A DNA stretch of 64,000 nucleotides from Endobugula sp047619205. GTDB taxonomy: Bacteria; Pseudomonadota; Gammaproteobacteria; Pseudomonadales; Cellvibrionaceae. This document shows, one piece after another, positions 57,994 to 64,000 of this stretch. Both the position numbers and the translations under genes were made by a program. The stretch lies in assembly GCA_047619205.1 (NCBI GenBank), contig JBLHJR010000001.1, forward strand, positions 45,621 to 109,620. Direction: 5' to 3'. Numbering within the stretch: the stretch's first letter is position 1; the number at the start of each line of letters is the position of its first letter. The notes beneath the pieces are model-generated. The model saw only the letters and a list, made by a program, of their open reading frames with translations, was not told where the DNA came from and did not search any database.

Positions 57994-59409
57994 TTAATGC
58001 AACAACCCATCACCATAGTCGAGTAAGTCTTGAACAATACTTTGATTCATCTCGGTATCATCACTATAAGCCAATAAACGCTCAAAATACTCGTCCAACA
58101 CAATACTCCCGCCGGCATCAGTATCGCTTAAACGCTGATATCGCCATTGTTGCCACTGCTCAGTTTCTGCTTCACTAAGGCTCTGGGGAAAATGTCGTGC
58201 GCGATAGCGAAACAGCAACGTTTTTAAGCGTGGATCTTTTAACTTTTCGGTATAATCCGCCAAGGTTTCTGGTTCTGCCCCTCTGATAGCAGGATATAGC
58301 TGTTTATCATGGCTATTCATAAAACCATCATAGAGTTGCTGCTCAGCATCTGACTTAGGCGGGAAGTGGTTGTTTAAAAAAACCTGCTGAATTTTACTAG
58401 AAATATCGGCATGCCGCAGCTGCTGCCAATAGCGTTCACATTGAGACTTATCAATGCCCAATCGGTCAGCAGCCGGTGTATCGAGTAATTTGGCAGTAGC
58501 GACTATGGGTGATTTATTTAAGTGTACTTCTTTCAACGGTATACGCTCACAACCCTCAGGTAAATCCTCTTGCTTTACATATAAACGCTCACAAATTTCA
58601 TCCGCAGATAAGGTGAGCAATGGCTGAGGATCAACAGACAAATCATAACAAATAACACTGTTCTTATTAGTCGGGTGATCTGCGAGAGGCACAATAAGCC
58701 CCGTGCAGCCCTGTGCAGCAGGAAAGCGGGAGCTAGTATGTAATAGTGGTTTACGTTGTGTCACATCAATGATGGAGGCCACTTTATGCTTGTCTTTGAG
58801 GCTATAGGCATAAGCATAAAGCTCTGGATGATGCTGTTTAACCAACTTGGCCAAAGCAATGGTAGCGTAGACATCAGACAAGGCATCATGAGCTGCTTCA
58901 TGCAATAGACCATTCGCTTTACTCAGGTTTTCTAGCTTAAAACTGGGGGTCCCTTGCATGCTCATCGGCCATTGGATGCTGTCGGGACGGAGGGCATAAC
59001 ACAAACGCACCATATCAATAATATCCCAACGTGAGTTGCCCTGTTGCCACTCTCGCTCATAGGGGTCGTAAAAGTTACGGTATAAGCCATAACGAGTGAC
59101 CTCATCATCGAAGCGTATACTGTTGTAACCCACGCCACAGGTATTTGGCTTGGATAGCTGTTGATGTATTTGTTGAAAAAATTTAATTTCAGACACGCCT
59201 TCGGATAGGGCTTTTTGCGGTGTAATACCCGTTAATAGACAAGCTTCTGGATGAGGCAAGCAATCACTGCTCGGTTGGCAATAAATCACTAATGGCTCGC
59301 CAATAACATTAAGATCCTCATCTGTACGGATGCCTGCAAATTGCGAGGGCTTATCTTGACTAGGGGAAACACCCCAAGTTTCATAATCATGCCAATAAAG
59401 TGACTTCAT
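57994..59409 (-). CDS. sbcB: Exonuclease I (ssDNA 3'-5')
   Basis: About 471 residues. DEDDh exonuclease domain beginning SLYWHDYETWGVSPSQDKPS (catalytic D-x-E), with GYNSIRFDDEVTRYGLYRNF and HEAAHDALSDVYATIALAKL carrying the other acidic and His residues. The SH3-like and C-terminal clamp regions (FRYRARHFPQSLSEAE) match E. coli ExoI. ATG 59409 follows AAGGAC and matches homologues; the upstream in-frame start is unlikely. Confidence 0.95.
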   Translation of the reverse strand: MKSLYWHDYETWGVSPSQDKPSQFAGIRTDEDLNVIGEPLVIYCQPSSDCLPHPEACLLTGITPQKALSEGVSEIKFFQQIHQQLSKPNTCGVGYNSIRFDDEVTRYGLYRNFYDPYEREWQQGNSRWDIIDMVRLCYALRPDSIQWPMSMQGTPSFKLENLSKANGLLHEAAHDALSDVYATIALAKLVKQHHPELYAYAYSLKDKHKVASIIDVTQRKPLLHTSSRFPAAQGCTGLIVPLADHPTNKNSVICYDLSVDPQPLLTLSADEICERLYVKQEDLPEGCERIPLKEVHLNKSPIVATAKLLDTPAADRLGIDKSQCERYWQQLRHADISSKIQQVFLNNHFPPKSDAEQQLYDGFMNSHDKQLYPAIRGAEPETLADYTEKLKDPRLKTLLFRYRARHFPQSLSEAETEQWQQWRYQRLSDTDAGGSIVLDEYFERLLAYSDDTEMNQSIVQDLLDYGDGLLH

Positions 59410-59459
59410 TATTATTGTCCTTTTAGTCAATCACACCAGAGCCACTATATTACAGACAA

Positions 59460-59493
59460 AAAAATACCCCGCCATAAGCTGCAGGGTATTTTT
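59460..59493 (-). terminator. Intrinsic terminator of the OmpA-family gene
   Basis: AAAAATACCC pairs with GGGTATTTTT across a 14-nt loop, about 25 bp after the OmpA-family stop. The minus-strand RNA ends in a run of T residues. Strong rho-independent shape. Confidence 0.85.
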
Positions 59494-59518
59494 CATTAAA
59501 ACGAGCTGGATACTATAC

Positions 59519-60100
59519 TTACTTTGAAGTACCAGTAACCGTGATATCTACGCGACGATTTTGTGCACGCCCCGCAGCAGTATCATTAGAAGCAACAGGA
59601 GAAGACTCGCCTTCACCGCTAGTACTAATGTTATAAGATTCTAGACCTTTTTCTACTAAGTGGCTTTTTACTGAAACCGCACGTCTTTCTGATAGACCTT
59701 GGTTATAGCCTTCATCACCACGACTATCAGCATGACCAACCACTTTAACATTACTGACTTTAATAGCAGATGCACGTGCAGAAAAATCATCAAGAGTAGC
59801 TTTTCCAGCCGCACTTAATTCGTCACTGTTAGTGGAAAATAAAGCGTCGCCAGCAAAAGAGACCGCTTGAGAAACAGCAACAGATGTAGGTGCAGGCTTG
59901 GCAACAACCTTAGCCTTGACATCATGACACTTAGAACTAAAACGGCCATCTGCCACCACAATACATTTAGCATAACTACTTTTAACTGGTTTTTTAGCGC
60001 CATCCGTTAATGCTCCACCCGCTACGTGAGCTGATGCGCCTGTGCTAGACAACACTGATGTCAATGCAATTGTCGCAACGGTAATTAATGTATTTCTCAT
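59519..60100 (-). CDS. OmpA-family periplasmic/outer membrane protein
   Basis: About 193 residues. Signal peptide MRNTLITVATIALTSVLSST, cut near ASA. A small N-terminal module (GALTDGAKKPVKSSYAKC ... SSKCHDVKAK) follows, then the OmpA C-terminal peptidoglycan-binding domain (ALFSTNSDELSAAGKATLDD, VVGHADSRGDEGYNQGLSER, RAQNRRVDITVTG). The start at ATG 60100 is fixed by a GGAGGT 7 nt upstream. The N-terminal module recurs in the neighbouring 68-residue protein. Confidence 0.9.
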   Translation of the reverse strand: MRNTLITVATIALTSVLSSTGASAHVAGGALTDGAKKPVKSSYAKCIVVADGRFSSKCHDVKAKVVAKPAPTSVAVSQAVSFAGDALFSTNSDELSAAGKATLDDFSARASAIKVSNVKVVGHADSRGDEGYNQGLSERRAVSVKSHLVEKGLESYNISTSGEGESSPVASNDTAAGRAQNRRVDITVTGTSK

Positions 60101-60311
60101 AAGTAAGACCTCCAAAGTCCTAAGTCATTATCTTTGTTCAGTTGGATTATTTTTTGGTAGCGTCTCTATTCTACAGACACTTGCGGCAGAATATACAACA
60201 GCTGTAAAGGATTTACAGCAAAAATAAAGAAATAGCACTAAAAATTACGCACAAAAGACACGACAGGTTGTTTTTTAACCTAAACAATATATTTTAGCTC
60301 AAAAAATTGAA

Positions 60312-60342
60312 CGTTGCCTAAATAACCATACAATAGGCAACG
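60312..60342 (-). terminator. Intrinsic terminator of the 68-residue protein gene
   Basis: CGTTGCCTA pairs with TAGGCAACG across a 13-nt loop, 16 bp after the stop. On the minus strand it is followed by TTCAATTTTTT. Confidence 0.8.
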
Positions 60343-60357
60343 ATCGATAGTGAGCGG

Positions 60358-60564
60358 CTACTTTGTTTTTTTCGCTTTGATTTTATGGCATGTAGAGTAG
60401 TGAAAATCATTCTTACTTGACTTAGTCACTTTTGCACAGCCCTCTACAACCTTTACTGGCTTCCCAGAACCGTCAACTAAAGTACTGCCTTTTGACAATA
60501 CAGTATTACTGAAAGCAAAAGTAAAAACAGCCAAGCAACTCATTATCATTAAATGTTTCATCAT
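60358..60564 (-). CDS. Small secreted protein related to the OmpA-family N-terminal module
   Basis: 68 residues. Signal peptide MMKHLMIMSCLAVFTFAFSN, then STLVDGSGKPVKVVEGCAKV and YSTCHKIKAKKTK. The LxDG-x2-KPVK ... C ... CH-x-(I/V)-KAK pattern closely matches the N-terminal part of the next gene, with two conserved Cys. Ribosome binding GGAG lies 9 nt before the first ATG. No known family was recognised. It has its own terminator. Confidence 0.7.
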   Translation of the reverse strand: MMKHLMIMSCLAVFTFAFSNTVLSKGSTLVDGSGKPVKVVEGCAKVTKSSKNDFHYSTCHKIKAKKTK

Positions 60565-60789
60565 TATAAATATCTCCGAGATTTATTATTACCGATTACA
60601 TTACATGCAGATTAATCAGCCGTAATGCGTGCCAATAGCGGTTAACGCTCTAGAGACTATAGTCAAAGAAAAAAGGATCAACAATGTGGATTTCAGACTA
60701 TTTACAATTAAATTTTCATAAATTAAATTTAAGAAAAAAATAGCTTACCCTCAGCAAGTAAAGAGAATATTTTCGCCTAATATGTGCTT

Positions 60790-61140
60790 TCACATATTGT
60801 GCGTCGCCAATAAAAGATCGGTTTTAGACGCCATAATGAGATCGTTTTTATGCAAACCGGCAATTTTATGCGTCCACCACCGCACCGTCACACGACCCCA
60901 CTCAACCAATAAAGCGGGATGATGGCCATTAGACTCAGCCAAGTCCCCGACGTTATTGGCAAACGCTAGCGCCGACATAAAATCACTAAACTCGTAAACC
61001 TTTAGCAACTGTGGCACTGCTTTTTTTTCAACAACTTGCCAGTTATGCAACTGCCCCAGCCACTCGTTGACTTCATCGGTGGTCATACGCGGAGTATCTG
61101 CACTACAAGCTTCACATTCATACTGAAATAACTCAGTCAT
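60790..61140 (-). CDS. phhB: Pterin-4a-carbinolamine dehydratase
   Basis: 116 residues. Catalytic His motif ESNGHHPALLVEWGRVTVRWWTHKI, seen as NGHHP and WTHKIAGL, typical of the PCD/DCoH family. Recycles tetrahydrobiopterin-type cofactor after aromatic hydroxylation, but orphan copies such as this (no phenylalanine hydroxylase nearby) are also linked to Moco or folate metabolism. It lies downstream of the fumarase with a strong terminator between. Confidence 0.93.
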   Translation of the reverse strand: MTELFQYECEACSADTPRMTTDEVNEWLGQLHNWQVVEKKAVPQLLKVYEFSDFMSALAFANNVGDLAESNGHHPALLVEWGRVTVRWWTHKIAGLHKNDLIMASKTDLLLATHNM

Positions 61141-61171
61141 TCTTACTCTCCCCTATTAACAGCTAAAAAAA

Positions 61172-61191
61172 TGCCCCGAATAATCGAGGCA
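61172..61191 (-). terminator. Intrinsic terminator of the fumarase gene
   Basis: On the minus strand TGCCTCGA-TTAT-TCGGGGCA (one mismatch) is followed directly by TTTTTTT. Strong rho-independent shape, 55 bp after the fumarase stop. Confidence 0.85.
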
Positions 61192-61245
61192 CCTATCAAT
61201 CAAAAACCAAAGAAATGATGTTGAAAACATATTACTCAACACTCA

Positions 61246-62766
61246 TTACCGCACCGTTATAGTGCCTTCTTCTATTTTTGACTTCCATATTTGTGGCCCA
61301 GTTTTATGTACCGATTCACCTTGAGTGTCCACGGCAACGGTAACCGGCATATCCTTAACTTCGAATTCATAAATGGCTTCCATGCCCAAGTCTTCAAAGC
61401 CCACCACTTTAGCGCCCACGATGGCTTTCGATACAAGATAAGCAGAACCGCCTACCGCCATCAAATAAACTGCTTTATGATCTTTAATAGCCTCTATAGC
61501 CTCATCTCCACGTTCAGCTTTACCTACCATGCCCAACAGGCCCGTTTTTTCCAACAGTGTACGAGTAAACTTGTCCATTCTAGTAGCCGTTGTCGGTCCC
61601 GCAGGACCAACCACCTCGTCCCGAACCGGATCAACAGGCCCTACGTAGTAAATAAAACGACCTTGCATATCGACAGGTAATGGCTCACCCTTACTGATCA
61701 TATCTACCATACGTTTATGTGCAGCATCACGTCCGGTTAAGAGCTTACCTGACAGCAATAGTGTATCTCCTGGCTGCCACTGAAGAACATCCTCTGAACT
61801 AATAGTATCTAAGTTAACTTGGCGTGTATTAGGATTTACTTCCTGAGTAATTTCAGGCCAATCAGATAGATTGGGTGGTATTTGCAACGCGGGCCCTGAC
61901 CCATCCAGAGTAAAATGTGTATGACGAGTCGCAGCACAATTGGGGATAAGCGCTACCGCTTTATTTGCTGCATGAGTAGGGAAATCTTTGACCTTAATAT
62001 CGAGCACCGTGGTTAAACCACCAAGACCTTGAGCACCAATACCTAATTGATTCACCTTGTCATACAACTCTAAACGTAATTCCTCTGGTCGGTTTTCAGC
62101 ACCTTTCTTTTGTAGCTCTTGAATATTTATCGGTTCCAGTAAAGCTTCTTTAGCTAGCAACATCGCTTTTTCTGCAGTACCACCCACGCCGATGCCAAGA
62201 ATACCTGGCGGACACCAACCGGCTCCCATTGTAGGCACCACCTTTAACACCCAATCTACCACAGAGTCCGAGGGATTTAACATAGCAAACTTTGATTTTG
62301 CTTCACTGCCGCCGCCTTTAGCGGCCACGTGAATATCAACTTTATTACCGGGAACAATTTTATAATTAATAATGGCAGGCGTATTATCACCAGTATTTTT
62401 TCGCGCGCCATCGGGGTCAGCTAAAATTGAAGCACGCAATACATTATCTGGATGCTTATAGGCTTGACGAACACCCTCGTTAATCATATCTTCAAGTGGC
62501 AAGTCACCCTCAAAAAGCACCTTCATACCCACATTGACAAACACGGTGACAATCCCCGTATCCTGACAAATAGGTCGGTGACCCTCCGCGCACAGTCGTG
62601 AATTAATCAGTATTTGTGCCATCGCATCTTTTGCAGCGGGATTCTGTTCTTTTTCGTAAGCTTCATTAACGGCTTTAATGAAGTCTAAAGGGTGATAATA
62701 AGAAATAAACTGTAAAGCATCAGCAATACTTGTAATCAAGTCATCTTGCTTAATAATAGTTGTCAT
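61246..62766 (-). CDS. Class I (4Fe-4S) fumarate hydratase
   Basis: About 506 residues. It has Cys ligands in RPICQDTGIVTVFV and IPNCAATRHTHFTLDGSGPA, a third Cys in GAGWCPPGILGIGVGGTAEK, and the C-terminal beta domain with GPAGPTTATRMDKFTRTLLE, as in fumarase A/B and L-tartrate dehydratase fusions. Converts fumarate and malate in the TCA cycle; oxygen-sensitive. ATG 62766 (MTTIIKQDDLITS) is chosen; an upstream in-frame ATG adds only a hydrophobic stretch unlike homologues. Confidence 0.92.
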   Translation of the reverse strand: MTTIIKQDDLITSIADALQFISYYHPLDFIKAVNEAYEKEQNPAAKDAMAQILINSRLCAEGHRPICQDTGIVTVFVNVGMKVLFEGDLPLEDMINEGVRQAYKHPDNVLRASILADPDGARKNTGDNTPAIINYKIVPGNKVDIHVAAKGGGSEAKSKFAMLNPSDSVVDWVLKVVPTMGAGWCPPGILGIGVGGTAEKAMLLAKEALLEPINIQELQKKGAENRPEELRLELYDKVNQLGIGAQGLGGLTTVLDIKVKDFPTHAANKAVALIPNCAATRHTHFTLDGSGPALQIPPNLSDWPEITQEVNPNTRQVNLDTISSEDVLQWQPGDTLLLSGKLLTGRDAAHKRMVDMISKGEPLPVDMQGRFIYYVGPVDPVRDEVVGPAGPTTATRMDKFTRTLLEKTGLLGMVGKAERGDEAIEAIKDHKAVYLMAVGGSAYLVSKAIVGAKVVGFEDLGMEAIYEFEVKDMPVTVAVDTQGESVHKTGPQIWKSKIEEGTITVR

Positions 62767-62880
62767 AATAAATATCTCTTCAACCGATGATAAAAATAAA
62801 AATAGGCATAAATACACCTCCCTCTCGGGTCAAGTTCCACCCACTAAGGAATAGTAGAACAAAACTAAAACACTACCCAA

Positions 62881-63681
62881 CTATGGCTTAACTTGCTTTA
62901 ACTTTTGTAAATCACGATTAACCGTACGCCTGAAAGCATCCAGTGAGGTGATTGCACCTTCAGAATTTTGTAGCCGCTTATCGATACTATTGATTTTTTT
63001 CAGCGCCGATTGACTCTGACCTGCCTGAGCAGATAATAAGTTAAGTGTGTCACTATGGGTAGCGAGCATTTCCCTGTTGTTGGATAATCGCTCGCGGACA
63101 GATTGTAGCAACAAGTCCTGCTCTGCAACTCTCTGAGAAGTTGATGACAATGCCGCTTTTAGTGGTGTTAGTTCACCTACAGTTTTATTCATGCTAAGGA
63201 TAGTTCTTTCTAGTGCGGTGATTTTACTTTGGCCTTTTTCTAGTGACTGGAGTTTCTTATCAGTGTCACCAATAGCTGCACGATTCACATTGCGAGTTGC
63301 CCACAATTTAGCAATTTCCGACTCCGCCTTTATTGTCTTTACGTTTAACTGTCTAACCTTAGCTCCAACAGATGCTAAAGATTGGCTAGCGCTATCATCA
63401 GAGATGGCTAACTTATCTTCCAGCTGAAGAATACGTGTAGCTTGATTAGTGCTCGCTTGTTGTGCCAACTGTAATTGCCAGATAGCATACCCTGTGCCCG
63501 CTAAAGCCCATAAAGTCATGAGGAAAGTAAACCAAACAAAGCCCGATTTAGAGGAGGATTGCACCGCTACCCTCGAAGGGGTGCCCGTATTGTGTTGGCG
63601 AGCAGCTCTAGCCCGTCTATCCGCTAAATCTTCTTTAGCACTCATTACCGATGATACCGTTGGTTCTCTGCGTTCAGCCAC
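62881..63681 (-). CDS. Single-pass membrane protein with long coiled coil
   Basis: 266 residues. A basic cytoplasmic tail (1-45), one membrane helix (FVWFTFLMTLWALAGTGYAI, about 48-70) and an almost continuous coiled coil to the C-terminus (QLQLAQQASTNQATRILQLE ... RTVNRDLQKLKQVKP). The topology recalls septum or envelope spacer proteins, but no domain family was recognised. It is upstream of the fumarase on the same strand with a 114-bp gap. Confidence 0.75.
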   Translation of the reverse strand: MAERREPTVSSVMSAKEDLADRRARAARQHNTGTPSRVAVQSSSKSGFVWFTFLMTLWALAGTGYAIWQLQLAQQASTNQATRILQLEDKLAISDDSASQSLASVGAKVRQLNVKTIKAESEIAKLWATRNVNRAAIGDTDKKLQSLEKGQSKITALERTILSMNKTVGELTPLKAALSSTSQRVAEQDLLLQSVRERLSNNREMLATHSDTLNLLSAQAGQSQSALKKINSIDKRLQNSEGAITSLDAFRRTVNRDLQKLKQVKP

Positions 63682-63836
63682 GATTAACCCCTTTTACTAT
63701 CGACTGTTATCACCAGCATGTCTCCCAGTATAGGGGATCGATCACCAGCGTCTCGTTATTGATAAATAAATAATGGCTTTTATTATACGAGATAATCATG
63801 CAAAAACCCTATAAGACAGAACAAAAAATTGGATTT

Positions 63837-63994
63837 ATACCTACTTGAATAAGTATTCGCTAATAAAAAATGAGCATTTACTTTTTCTCGCAAGACGCCT
63901 TGACCCGTCATAGCGGGCTCTATGGCGAGGAAATGCAGTACTGAGGATAAAATAAAGACCCTTTTTTATAGTGAATACTTATTTGGCTTGGTAT
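63837..63994. repeat. Family 4 inverted-repeat element near the right edge
   Basis: The left end reads ATACCTACTTGAATAAGTAT then TCGCTAAT and the right end, on the other strand, ATACCAAGCCAAATAAGTAT then TCACTAT, both followed by a run of A residues. About 158 bp. The interior has a CTCGC/GCGAG-based stem around ACCCGTCATAGCGGG. It is upstream of the coiled-coil protein gene. No coding frame. Confidence 0.72.
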
Positions 63995-64000
63995 TATACG

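Overview
The window is a chromosomal segment of a gammaproteobacterium with moderately low GC, probably a marine relative of the Cellvibrionales/Pseudomonadales. This rests on the Pseudomonas-like order fimV - usg/asd2 - asd - leuB - leuD - leuC - lysR, a nirB-nirD-nitrate transporter-PP2C/kinase cluster like that of Pseudomonas, and a complete-looking MSHA pilus assembly core. No rRNA, tRNA, CRISPR array or complete insertion sequence was seen.

Layout. 1-10.3 kb: a partial fimV, two aspartate-semialdehyde dehydrogenase family genes, a lipid A type acyltransferase and the leucine operon (leuC, leuD, a DUF1330 gene, leuB) with a divergent LysR regulator. 11.6-12.6 kb: a ruined locus in which a frameshifted secreted or adhesin-like gene is joined to the tail of a TolC-type outer membrane efflux gene, itself split by a small repeat element. 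12.9-34 kb: an MSHA type IV pilus locus on the minus strand (mshI, a PilN-like gene, mshJ, K, L, E, G, pilin, then C, D, O, P, Q). A two-gene Rhs/YD-repeat system with a candidate toxin tip and immunity gene sits between the pilin and mshC. 34.8-36.9 kb: a membrane GGDEF-EAL protein, next to a pilus ATPase that carries a c-di-GMP-binding MshEN domain. 37.1-48.2 kb: nitrate/nitrite assimilation (PP2C/kinase, NarK-type transporter, nirD, nirB, divergent nasA) and moaA for the molybdenum cofactor. 48.2-64 kb: yggL, a DUF2986 gene, an FMN-binding protein with a divergent MocR regulator, a phosphopantetheinyl transferase, dinG, an acyltransferase, pyrB, sbcB, an OmpA-family protein and a small paralogue of its N-terminal module, a pterin dehydratase, a class I fumarase and a coiled-coil membrane protein.

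How the parts fit. The pilus genes and the GGDEF-EAL gene suggest surface attachment tuned by c-di-GMP. The Rhs pair probably uses the pilus locus as an insertion niche for contact competition. Nitrate import, reduction to nitrite and ammonium, and Moco synthesis are clustered, with a good sigma-54 promoter before nasA and a terminator-like hairpin in the transporter leader.

The least explained structure is a set of at least five groups of short non-coding inverted-repeat elements scattered between genes. Some have different termini but share internal modules. Two supply the stop codons of neighbouring genes, one splits a gene remnant, and others fill gaps inside operons.
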